Assembly: GCA_937894495.1 (NCBI GenBank)
Contig: CALCRR010000118.1
Span: 1-24,455, forward strand
Length of the DNA stretch: 24,455 nucleotides
Reading direction: 5' to 3'
From: an uncultured Ruminococcus sp.
GTDB taxonomy: Bacteria; Bacillota; Clostridia; Oscillospirales; Ruminococcaceae
The notes under the pieces were generated by a model. The model did not search any database and was not told the DNA's origin. It saw nothing but the letters and a program-made list of their open reading frames with translations. Below, in pieces: positions 15,630-22,967 of this stretch; positions within the stretch are counted from its first letter, which is position 1; each line of letters starts with the position of its first letter. Position numbers and translations under genes: made by a program.

Positions 15630-17546
15630 TCAGCCCACCTGATTACCGGTGTAAAGCTGATAGTATTTGCCCTGCTTTTCGATAAGCTCCTCATGGGTGC
15701 CCCGCTCGATTATCCTTCCCTGCTCCAGCACCATTATGCAGTCTGAGTCTCTTACGGTGGAGAGCCTGTGGGCGATCACAAAGGTGGTCCTGCCGTACAT
15801 CAGAGCGTCCATGCCTGCCTGTACCTGCTTTTCTGTTCTGGTGTCGATAGACGATGTAGCTTCGTCAAGTATCAGCACAGGGGGGTCTGCCACTGCGGCT
15901 CTGGCTATGGCTAAAAGCTGCCTTTGTCCCTGGCTGAGGTTTCCGCCGTCCCCTGTTAGCACCGTGTCGTAGCCATTTTCAAGCTTTTCGATAAAGTTAG
16001 AGGCGTTAGCCAGCCTTGCTGCGGCTATGCATTCCTCGTCGGTGGCGTCAAGGTTGCCGTAGCGTATGTTATCCATAACAGTGCCTGTGAAAAGGTGGGT
16101 ATCCTGCAAAACTATGCCCAGAGTCTTTCTCAGTGCAGGCTTTTTTATTTTGGTGATGTTTATGCCGTCATAGCGTATCTTGCCGTCCTGTATATCATAA
16201 AAGCGGTTGATAAGATTTGTTATGGTGGTCTTGCCTGCGCCTGTTGAGCCTACAAAGGCTATCTTCTGACCCGGTCTAGCAAACAGCTTCACATCGTGCA
16301 GAACTATCTTGTCATCGTTATAGCCGAAGTCAACGCCGTCAAAAACTATCTCGCCTTCCAGCTTTCTGTAGGTTACCGAGCCGTTATCCTTATGGGGGTG
16401 CTTCCAAGCCCATGTGCCTGTGCGTTCATCGCATTCTTCCAGCTCGCCATCTGAGTTATACCTTGCGTTCACAAACTCAACATAGCCCTCGTCGGTCTCT
16501 GCCTTTTCGTCCATAAGGTCCATAACTCTGCCTGCGCCTGCCCCTGCCATGATGATAAAGGTCATCTGCTGGCTTATCTGGGTGATGGGCATATTGAAGT
16601 TTTTGTTAAGGCTCAGAAAAGCCACTATCTTGCCGAGGGTGAGCCCTGCAAAGCCGTTTATCGCCAGCGCCGCGCCCAAGATCGCGCATACCACATAGCT
16701 CAGGTTTCCGATATTGCCGTTTACGGGCATCATGATATTTGCGTATTTGTTAGCCTTGTATGCGCTTTCTCTCAGCTCATTATTAAGCTTTGTGAAGTCC
16801 TCTACCGCCTGCTCCTCGTGGCAGAACACCTTTACTACCTTCTGTCCGTCCAGCATTTCCTCGATAAAGCCGTCAACTGCGCCTAGGTCCTTCTGCTGTG
16901 CGGCAAAATACTTGCCCGATCGTGCCGAGAGGTGCTTTGTCACCACCATCATTATCCCTGCCATGAAGCATGAGAGCAGCGTCATGGGAATGTTCAGTAT
17001 TATCATCGAAACAAAGGTGGAGACAAGGGTAACGCTGGAATTTATCAGCTGGGGTATGCTCTGGGCAATAAACTGTCTCAGGGTGTCCACATCGTTTGTG
17101 TATACCGACATTATATCGCCGTGGGGGTGGGTATCAAAATACTTTATGGGCAGCGACTCCATGCTCTCAAAAAGCTCATTTCGGAAATTTCTCAGGGTGC
17201 CCTGTCCCACATTGACCATTATCCTGTTATATGCATAAGCCGAGGACAGTCCCAGCACGTATATAGCCGCCAGCTTTACCAGCGCCCCTGCCAGCGGTGC
17301 ATAGTCGGTGCTGTGGTTTTTTATCATGGGGGTTATGTAATCGTCCACCAGCGACTGAATGAACATCATGCCCAGCAGCGTGGTTATCGCCTGTATGATT
17401 ATGCACACCACAACTATGATAAAATGCACCTTATAGTCCCTGAACATGAACTTTAAAACTCTGCCCAGCACGCCTATCTGCTTTTTCATCTGCTCCTTGC
17501 TCATGGGCATTCTTGCGCCCCTGGGCGGTCTTTGGTTCTGTGCCAT
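15630..17546 (-). CDS. ABC exporter half-transporter, catalytic-type NBD
   Basis: This fused membrane/ATPase half-transporter has 638 residues. Six TM helices lie in about 35-340 and the ATPase domain in about 395-638. The nucleotide-binding motifs are Walker A GSTGAGKT (433-440), signature LSQGQ (537-541; the usual second Gly is Gln), Walker B LILDE with catalytic Glu562, and the switch His593 (IAHRLS). An acidic insert of about 45 residues (349-395) separates the membrane and ATPase parts. The ATG at 17546 shares one base with the stop of the upstream partner (TAATG), with GGAGG 7 nt before it, so the two are translated together. The pair resembles heterodimeric multidrug or peptide exporters such as LmrCD/BmrCD. 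The substrate cannot be read from the sequence. Confidence 0.9.
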   Translation of the reverse strand: MAQNQRPPRGARMPMSKEQMKKQIGVLGRVLKFMFRDYKVHFIIVVVCIIIQAITTLLGMMFIQSLVDDYITPMIKNHSTDYAPLAGALVKLAAIYVLGLSSAYAYNRIMVNVGQGTLRNFRNELFESMESLPIKYFDTHPHGDIMSVYTNDVDTLRQFIAQSIPQLINSSVTLVSTFVSMIILNIPMTLLSCFMAGIMMVVTKHLSARSGKYFAAQQKDLGAVDGFIEEMLDGQKVVKVFCHEEQAVEDFTKLNNELRESAYKANKYANIMMPVNGNIGNLSYVVCAILGAALAINGFAGLTLGKIVAFLSLNKNFNMPITQISQQMTFIIMAGAGAGRVMDLMDEKAETDEGYVEFVNARYNSDGELEECDERTGTWAWKHPHKDNGSVTYRKLEGEIVFDGVDFGYNDDKIVLHDVKLFARPGQKIAFVGSTGAGKTTITNLINRFYDIQDGKIRYDGINITKIKKPALRKTLGIVLQDTHLFTGTVMDNIRYGNLDATDEECIAAARLANASNFIEKLENGYDTVLTGDGGNLSQGQRQLLAIARAAVADPPVLILDEATSSIDTRTEKQVQAGMDALMYGRTTFVIAHRLSTVRDSDCIMVLEQGRIIERGTHEELIEKQGKYYQLYTGNQVG

Positions 17547-19318
17547 TACTGTCCCTCCTTTCCTGCTTCATTATGGGTGGGGTGGGGGCTGTCAAAATCG
17601 CCGCCGCCCTTTACCTGTGAGTTATATATATCTGCGTAGGTCTCATTGCTTTCCAGCAGCTCCACATGGGTGCCTATGCCGCTTATGCTGCCGTTTTCCA
17701 GCACAAGTATCCTGTCGGCGTGCTCAACGCTCGATATCCTCTGGGCTATGATAAGCTTGGTGGTACCGGGGATATCCTTGGCAAATGCAGCCTTTATTTT
17801 AGCGTCGGTAGCGGTGTCCACCGCACTGGTTGAGTCATCAAGAATAAGTATCTTAGGCTTTTTAAGCAGCGCCCTTGCTATACAAAGCCTCTGCTTCTGT
17901 CCGCCCGAAACGTTGGCGCCGCCGCGCTCGATATATGTATCATATTTATCCTCCATGCGCTCGATAAACTCGTCAGCGCAGGCTGAGCGGCAGGCTGCTA
18001 TGCACTCCTCGTCGGTGGCATTCTCATTGCCCCAGCGCAGGTTATCAAGTATAGTGCCCGAGAACAGCACGTTTTTTTGCAGCACCACCGATACGTTGTT
18101 TCTTAAAAACTCCATATCATAATCCTTAACATCAACGCCGCCCACCTTAACGCTGCCCTTTGTAACATCATAAAGGCGGCTGATAAGGTTGACAAGCGAG
18201 GTCTTGCCGCAGCCTGTGGGACCTATGATACCGATGGTCTCACCCGACTTTATATGCAGGTCGATATTTTTAAGCACCTCTTTGTTCTCACCCTTGAAGT
18301 AGGCAAAATCAACGCCGTCAAAGTCGATAGAGCCGTCCTTCATCTCCTTAACGGGGGCGTCGGGGTCGGTGAGCTCGGGCTGCTCCCTTAATACCTCACC
18401 GATACGCTTTATGCTGGCGGTGGACATGGATATCATAACGAATATGAACGATAACATCATCAGCGACATAAATGCGCTGAAAATATAGGTAAACAGCGAG
18501 GTGAGCTCGCCCGTTTTAAGGCTGCCCCCCACCACCAGGTGTGCGCCGAACCAGCTTATAGCTATGATAGCCGAATAGCTCACCAGCATCATAACGGGGT
18601 TATTAAGGGCAACAATGCTCTCAGCCTTTACAAAAATATCATAAAGGCTGCCCGATGCCTTTTTGAACTTCTGCTTTTCATAGTCCTCCCTCACATAAGC
18701 CTTTACAACTCTTATGCCCGAGATATTCTCCTGCACGCTGGCGTTTAATTCGTCATACTTATGGAATGCGCTGTTGAAAAGCTTCATAGCCCTTGATACC
18801 ACCAGCGAAAGTGCCGCCGCCAGAAATACCAGCGCTATCAGAAACAGCGAGCTCATTTTAGCGCTTACCGCAAAGCTCATTATCATGCTGCTTATAAGCA
18901 TAAGGGGGGCTCTTACAGCTATCCTTATGCACATCTGATAGGCGTTTTGTATATTGGTGACGTCTGTGGTCATTCTTGTAACAAGACCTGCTGTTGAGAA
19001 CTTGTCGATATTTGCAAATGAAAAGCTCTGTATCCTTTTATAGATAGTCTCCCTCAGATTGCAGGCAAGCCCCGTTGCCGCCTTTGATGCGTGTACCCCT
19101 GCCATTATGCCCGATAACAGGCTGACCGCTGCCGCCAGCAGCATAAGTCCGCCGTACAGATACACCTTTGACATATCCCCCTTTTCAATGCCGTTGTCGA
19201 TTATCTTAGCCATGATAAAGGGCAGCAGCACCTCCATAAATACCTCCAGTGCGGAGTAGAAGGGGGTCAGCAGCGAGTCCTTTTTATACTGCCTGACCTG
19301 TGCCAGTATATCCTTCAT
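17546..19318 (-). CDS. ABC exporter half-transporter, degenerate-type NBD
   Basis: This is the second half of the exporter, with 590 residues: TM domain about 15-305 and ATPase domain about 330-580. Walker A GPTGCGKT (366-373) and signature VSGGQ (470-474) are canonical. The Walker B catalytic Glu is Asp495 (LILDD) and the switch His is Gln526 (IAQRIS). This pattern marks the degenerate partner in heterodimeric type IV ABC exporters: its own Walker site is weak, while its good signature completes the partner's site. The ATG at 19318 has AAGGAGG 10 nt upstream. A 171-bp hairpin element lies just upstream and separates it from the marR gene, so its promoter is unclear; it may depend on readthrough from marR. 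Confidence 0.9.
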   Translation of the reverse strand: MKDILAQVRQYKKDSLLTPFYSALEVFMEVLLPFIMAKIIDNGIEKGDMSKVYLYGGLMLLAAAVSLLSGIMAGVHASKAATGLACNLRETIYKRIQSFSFANIDKFSTAGLVTRMTTDVTNIQNAYQMCIRIAVRAPLMLISSMIMSFAVSAKMSSLFLIALVFLAAALSLVVSRAMKLFNSAFHKYDELNASVQENISGIRVVKAYVREDYEKQKFKKASGSLYDIFVKAESIVALNNPVMMLVSYSAIIAISWFGAHLVVGGSLKTGELTSLFTYIFSAFMSLMMLSFIFVMISMSTASIKRIGEVLREQPELTDPDAPVKEMKDGSIDFDGVDFAYFKGENKEVLKNIDLHIKSGETIGIIGPTGCGKTSLVNLISRLYDVTKGSVKVGGVDVKDYDMEFLRNNVSVVLQKNVLFSGTILDNLRWGNENATDEECIAACRSACADEFIERMEDKYDTYIERGGANVSGGQKQRLCIARALLKKPKILILDDSTSAVDTATDAKIKAAFAKDIPGTTKLIIAQRISSVEHADRILVLENGSISGIGTHVELLESNETYADIYNSQVKGGGDFDSPHPTHNEAGKEGQ

Positions 19319-19352
19319 ATGTCCGTTTCCTCCTTTTTGATTTTAAGATTGC

Positions 19353-19523
19353 CAATTGGTGACCTCTAAAAACCTCTGCCGCAAATCTGCGCCACGCCTT
19401 TCATCGTCATATTGTCCAAAATTTTCTTGGAATACACGAGTATGCCGGCGAAAATTTTGGGCGATCTGCCGATAAAATTCGCAGCACATCTTTACGACAC
19501 AGGTTTTTAGAGGTCACCAATTG
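19353..19523. mobile_element. MITE-like 171-bp element folding as one long hairpin
   Basis: Perfect 23-bp terminal inverted repeats (19353-19375 and 19501-19523; tip CAATTGGTGACC) enclose two equal 40-bp arms with 25 matching positions. Next is a perfect 11-bp inner stem (CCAAAATTTTC, 19416-19426, with 19450-19460) and a 23-nt loop. The element is symmetrical to the base and has no reading frame of interest. It differs in sequence from the 11077-11242 element but has nearly the same size and plan. Six arm mismatches become G-U pairs only in a minus-strand RNA, against two in a plus-strand RNA. Confidence 0.8.
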
Positions 19524-19602
19524 TAAAACTCTGATATCCCATGATAGCAGGGCACTTTTGCAATTTCGATCTTTAGTTTTCTCCACAGTTTTATACGCCC
19601 TC

Positions 19603-19673
19603 GCCGCTAACGCGGCTCGGGGAGCTGCGGAAAAAGGTATTCTCCCCCTACGGGGGGAGATACCATTTTTCCG
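19603..19673. repeat. Two GC-rich extragenic hairpins
   Basis: GCCGC-TAAC-GCGGC (19603-19616) is a small perfect hairpin. It is followed by a long one, 19628-19673: CGGAAAAA pairs with TTTTTCCG, GGTA with TACC and CTCCCCC with GGGGGAG around TAC. The second looks like a dispersed palindromic repeat. It could also terminate marR transcripts, but the T-run sits inside the stem. Confidence 0.6.
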
Positions 19674-19704
19674 CCGAGTTTTACGATCGTCTAGATTTTA
19701 AGAT

Positions 19705-19732
19705 GCAAGCGGCAAGAGGCAAGAAGCAAGAA
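19705..19732. repeat. Heptamer repeat GCAAGNR x4
   Basis: Four consecutive 7-nt units: GCAAGCG, GCAAGAG, GCAAGAA, GCAAGAA. It has the same period and total length (28 bp) as the TTAGAGG tract at 7487-7514 and shares its unit with 5125-5138 and 20355-20368. Confidence 0.75.
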
Positions 19733-19773
19733 AAACCCGCTCTGTTACCGCCCTTATCCTGCCTATGCACAGT

Positions 19774-20229
19774 TCAGAAATTGATCTGCGTGTTTTTGAT
19801 ATTATCAAGGTTGCCTGCCATTTTGCGGATAAGCCTGTGGAGCGTTTCCAGCTCCTCGTCGGTAAAATCCTCAAAGGCTATGTCCTCTATCCTGCTCATG
19901 CAGCCCTTTATCTCCTCGGTATGCTGCCTTGCTTTTTCGGTGGCGGTTATCTTTTTCTGCCGCTCGTCATTCTCGCAGCCCTCTATGGTCACATAGCCCT
20001 TGGCTCTCAGCTTTTTCATAAGCCCCGATACGGTAGCCCTGGATATATGCAGCTGCCTGTGTATCTGCGAAGCCCTCACGTCCTCGCCGCTGCCCATTAT
20101 GAACATGAGCACATGGCTTTGTGCTGCGGTTATATCGCTGTCCGAAAGCATGGCATTCACCGCCTGCTCGATATTATAATGCAAGAATTTTGAAGTCTTT
20201 ATGATATCCTGTTCCAGCGCCTTATCCAA
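19774..20229 (-). CDS. MarR family transcriptional regulator
   Basis: The 151-residue protein has the MarR winged-helix layout: an N-terminal dimer helix (1-25), ITAAQSHVLMFI (33-44), a helix-turn-helix with ASQIHRQLHISRATVSGLMKKL (recognition helix about 63-75), a wing ending ENDERQKK (86-93; MarR proteins usually have a D-x-R here, seen as DER at 88-90), and a C-terminal dimer helix. The start is TTG at 20229 with AAGGAGG 8 nt upstream; no nearby ATG fits. It is transcribed toward the ABC exporter, so it probably controls itself and the exporter. Likely operator arms lie in its leader at 20256-20275. The ligand is unknown. Confidence 0.88.
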   Translation of the reverse strand: MDKALEQDIIKTSKFLHYNIEQAVNAMLSDSDITAAQSHVLMFIMGSGEDVRASQIHRQLHISRATVSGLMKKLRAKGYVTIEGCENDERQKKITATEKARQHTEEIKGCMSRIEDIAFEDFTDEELETLHRLIRKMAGNLDNIKNTQINF

Positions 20230-20255
20230 TTTATTCGCCTCCTTATAGTTTTATA

Positions 20256-20275
20256 GCTAAATATTAGCCTGCTAA
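20256..20275. promoter_or_regulatory. Probable MarR operator, three alternating arms
   Basis: GCTAA (20256-20260), TTAGC (20264-20268) and GCTAA (20271-20275) make two overlapping palindromes. They lie between the marR -10 box and its ribosome site, which fits autorepression. Binding itself is inference. Confidence 0.55.
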
Positions 20276-20292
20276 CAAACTCCTTGTAAGCT

Positions 20293-20321
20293 ATTATACA
20301 GCGATATTCTTTAAAAGTAAA
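20293..20321 (-). promoter_or_regulatory. Promoter of marR
   Basis: On minus TTTACT (20321-20316), a 17-bp spacer and TATAAT (20298-20293) form a good sigma-A promoter; the -10 box is preceded by CTG. The start would fall near 20286, with the operator arms just downstream. Confidence 0.72.
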
Positions 20322-20354
20322 CCGGGATTTTGTTAATTTTCTATTATACCGGAG

Positions 20355-20368
20355 GCAAGAAGCAAGAC
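20355..20368. repeat. Heptamer repeat GCAAGAR, two units
   Basis: GCAAGAA-GCAAGAC lies upstream of the germination operon. Sixteen bases (GAGGCAAGAAGCAAGA) are identical to part of the 19705-19732 tract. Confidence 0.5.
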
Positions 20369-20393
20369 AGCGGCAGCGCAGCCGCCCTCACGT

Positions 20394-20422
20394 GTATATT
20401 TTACGCCGCAGTGAAGATAATA
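20394..20422 (+). promoter_or_regulatory. Candidate sigma-G (forespore) promoter of the ger operon
   Basis: GTATA (20394-20398) fits the sigma-G -35 pattern GHATR. GATAATA (20416-20422) fits the -10 pattern CATWHTA in all but its first base, with a 17-bp spacer (the Bacillus pattern is about 18). No good sigma-A promoter was seen in the same stretch. A start near 20430 leaves a ~30-nt leader. Confidence 0.45.
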
Positions 20423-20458
20423 ATACAGAAAAATATCAGCTGAAAGGTCGTGTTCTGC

Positions 20459-21883
20459 ATGAGCTTTGCTCTTGACCATTTAAACTATCATAATGCCAAA
20501 ATAGCCCCGTCGCTGCAGCAGGCGGTGAGGGATATAAAGGCGATAACCGCCAATGCTGCGGATATAAATATAACTCAGGCACGGATAAGCGGTGTGGGCT
20601 GCTGCATAGTCAGCGCCGAGGGGCTGGCTTCATCACAGCTGCTGGCTGAGTCGGTGTTCCAGCCTGTTATGGAGCTGTCACCGAAGGCAAGCGGCGGACC
20701 GAGGGAGCTTTTCAAAAAAATATCTCAGGAGTCACTGCTGGCTGCCGACACCAAGGCAGCTGCCACCTACGGTGAGCTTTTGCACTATGTTTTCTCGGGC
20801 TTTGCCGCAGTTATAGTTGACGGTGTGCCCAAAGCTGCGGTATACGGTGTGCAGGGGTTTGAAAAGCGTGCCGTATCCGTTCCCGAAAGTGAGCAGACGG
20901 TGAGTGCCGCCCAGGACAGCTTTGTTGAGGCGGTGCGCACCGATATCTCACTTATCCGCAGGCGTATGAAGACCCCCTCGCTGCGGTTTGAGATGATACC
21001 CGTGGGCAGCCTTACCCTCACAGATGTATGCCTTATGTACATCGAGGGCAGAGCTGACCCCCGGGCGGTGGATAAGATCAGGCGCTCCCTTAACTCTGTA
21101 AAGACCGACACGGTGCTGACAGGCGAGAGGATACAGCCCTATATCGACGAGAGCTACAGGCGCTCCATCTTCCCCTCGGTGATAAATACCGAAAGACCAG
21201 ACGCCGCCTGCCTTTATCTCAGCGAGGGCAGGGTTTGCTTACTGGTTGACGGCACCCCGTTCTGTATCGTCATACCCACCACCTTCGGGGATAACTTCCG
21301 CACTATGGACGACCTTTGCCGAAAGGGGTTCTACTCAAAATGTCTGGTGCTGCTTCGGTATACAGCCTTTGTGCTGGCGGTGGTTTTTCCGGGGCTTTAT
21401 GTGGCTCTGGTGATGTTCCACCCCGAGATATTCTCCCTCAAGCTGCTTTTAAACCTTGCCGCCGCCGAGGAAGCCACCCCCTACCCCCTGCCTGTGGAGA
21501 TGACCCTGCTGATGATACTTTTTGAGATAATGCGTGAGGCAGGTGTAAGGCTGCCGAAGGCTGTGGGGGGCGCAGTCTCCATCGTGGGCGGGCTGATAAT
21601 CGGCGACGCCGCAGTCAAAAGCGGCATGGTATCACAGCCGCTGCTGATAGTGGTGGGCATAACCGCCACAGCCTCATTCGTGCTGCCCGGCCTTTACCCC
21701 ACCGTATCGGTATTAAGGCTGGTATTCATACTGGCAGGGGGCACGGCAGGGCTTTTGGGCATAACCATTGCTGCGGCAGCCGTCACCACCAACATCAACG
21801 CCATGAATGATCTCTCGGTAGACTTCACAAGATCTCTCACAAAGCAGACGGGCAGGGAGGTGCTTGCAGCTGAAAAAGCTTGA
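20459..21883 (+). CDS. Spore germination receptor A subunit (GerA/GerKA family)
   Basis: GerA-type A subunits sit in the spore inner membrane and form the oligomeric ion channel of nutrient germinant receptors. The 474 residues have the soluble N-terminal domain, with FVEAVRTDISLIRRRMKTP (155-173), GRADP near 197, TERPDA (244-249) and LVDGTPF (262-268). The membrane part starts near 300 and includes PYPLPVEMTLLM and the hallmark REAGVRLPKAVG (359-370). The C-terminus ends soon after the last TM segment and lacks the usual SFGVPYLxPxAP-type stretch, so the tail is divergent or shortened. I chose the ATG at 20459 (AAAGG 11 nt upstream); the GTG at 20450 lies only 2 nt from that site. It overlaps the B-subunit frame by 20 bp. 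Confidence 0.9.
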   Translation: MSFALDHLNYHNAKIAPSLQQAVRDIKAITANAADINITQARISGVGCCIVSAEGLASSQLLAESVFQPVMELSPKASGGPRELFKKISQESLLAADTKAAATYGELLHYVFSGFAAVIVDGVPKAAVYGVQGFEKRAVSVPESEQTVSAAQDSFVEAVRTDISLIRRRMKTPSLRFEMIPVGSLTLTDVCLMYIEGRADPRAVDKIRRSLNSVKTDTVLTGERIQPYIDESYRRSIFPSVINTERPDAACLYLSEGRVCLLVDGTPFCIVIPTTFGDNFRTMDDLCRKGFYSKCLVLLRYTAFVLAVVFPGLYVALVMFHPEIFSLKLLLNLAAAEEATPYPLPVEMTLLMILFEIMREAGVRLPKAVGGAVSIVGGLIIGDAAVKSGMVSQPLLIVVGITATASFVLPGLYPTVSVLRLVFILAGGTAGLLGITIAAAAVTTNINAMNDLSVDFTRSLTKQTGREVLAAEKA

Positions 21884-22967
21884 CTCTGTAGGGCTGATCG
21901 CCATTCTATTCTGCGCACGCTGCTTTTCGGCGCTGACCTATTTCCCCTTCACCTTTTCAAACTCAGCCGCTTATATGCTGGGAGCACTGCTGTCTGCGGC
22001 GATACAGCTTATAATTCTTCTGCCTGCCGCAGCCCTGGGCAAAAAATATGCAGGCTGCGACCCCTGCACTTTGGCGGCTGGGAGGAGCAGGACGCTGGGC
22101 GTTGCAGTCGCCCTTGCATATCTTGCATATTTCTCTTTTGAGAGCTTTATTGACGTGGGGAATTTTTCATTTTTCATGACCAACTTCTTTGCAGGCTCGG
22201 TAATGAGGGAAACGGCGGTAGTATGCTTTGTGCTGGCGGCGGTGTATCTTGCAGCCATGCCCGGCTCCACCGTGGGCAAGACCGCCCAGTATGCCTTTAT
22301 CTGCATTCTGCTGCTTATCGGTGTTACCTTTATCGGCGCAGGCAGCCATGCAGACTTTGCAAACTTCAACATCGCCCAGAGGGACATGACCCGAACTGTG
22401 CTGAGGGCTGCAAAGTCGGAGACAGCCAGGTGCGAATGTCTGGTGCTGTTCGTTATCCTCATGGGCAGTCTTGATAAGGACCGCAGCGGCTCTCCCCCCA
22501 CCCACAAAACTGCCCTTATCTACCTGCTTTTAAAGACCGCCGCCATCGAGGTGACGCTTACCGCCGTCACCCTTATTTTAGGTGACTACGCCTTTGTGAC
22601 AAGGCTGCCCTTTTTCTCGATAGCCTCATACTCGGGCAGCGGCATATCCGAGAGGGGGGACGCGGTGTTCCTTTTCGTGTGGATATTCACGGGTGTGGTA
22701 AAGCTGGGGGTGCTGCTGCACTGCTGTGCCAAGTGCATAAAGGTCATAGCCCCAAGGGTGAGCTTTTTCCGGGCTGCGGCAGGCTCGGCGGCTTTGCCCT
22801 CGGCAGCGGCTGCGGCGGTCACTGCGGCTGGCAGCTGGGAGATGTTTGCATACGGTGAGCACGGGCTGTGGGCGATAATACTGCTGTCAGCGATCCTGCC
22901 CGCATTTATGCTGCTTATGGGAAGAAAGGAGGGCTATTATGGCAGAGCCGCAGCAAAGGCACAATAA
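21864..22967 (+). CDS. Spore germination receptor B subunit (GerB family permease)
   Basis: GerB subunits are APC-superfamily membrane proteins that bind the germinant. The 367 residues are almost all hydrophobic, with about ten TM segments from residue 8 to the C-terminus, as expected for the family. GPCARCF-like conservation is weak, so family placement rests on size, topology and position between A and C subunits. The frame's first usable codon is TTG at 21864, only 3 nt after GGGAGG. A CTG at 21870 has a better 9-nt spacing, so the exact start is uncertain. It overlaps the A subunit by 20 bp and the C subunit by 29 bp, which indicates coupled translation. Confidence 0.85.
   Translation: MQLKKLDSVGLIAILFCARCFSALTYFPFTFSNSAAYMLGALLSAAIQLIILLPAAALGKKYAGCDPCTLAAGRSRTLGVAVALAYLAYFSFESFIDVGNFSFFMTNFFAGSVMRETAVVCFVLAAVYLAAMPGSTVGKTAQYAFICILLLIGVTFIGAGSHADFANFNIAQRDMTRTVLRAAKSETARCECLVLFVILMGSLDKDRSGSPPTHKTALIYLLLKTAAIEVTLTAVTLILGDYAFVTRLPFFSIASYSGSGISERGDAVFLFVWIFTGVVKLGVLLHCCAKCIKVIAPRVSFFRAAAGSAALPSAAAAAVTAAGSWEMFAYGEHGLWAIILLSAILPAFMLLMGRKEGYYGRAAAKAQ

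Larger units (their letters stand above)
19319..19773. other. Repeat-rich non-coding region between marR and the ABC exporter
   Basis: These 455 bp hold no credible gene. From the exporter side they contain its ribosome site, the hairpin element 19353-19523, a TAG/TTTT-rich stretch, two GC-rich hairpins (19603-19616 and 19628-19673) and four GCAAG heptamers (19705-19732). marR ends at 19774. Confidence 0.65.

Noticed and set aside
19628..19673. Simple terminator for marR
   Set aside because: It is a long palindrome with the T-run inside the stem and looks like a dispersed repeat; termination remains possible but is not supported.
21971..22507. 178-codon minus-strand frame
   Set aside because: Antisense to the germination B subunit; typical mirror frame of a hydrophobic gene.
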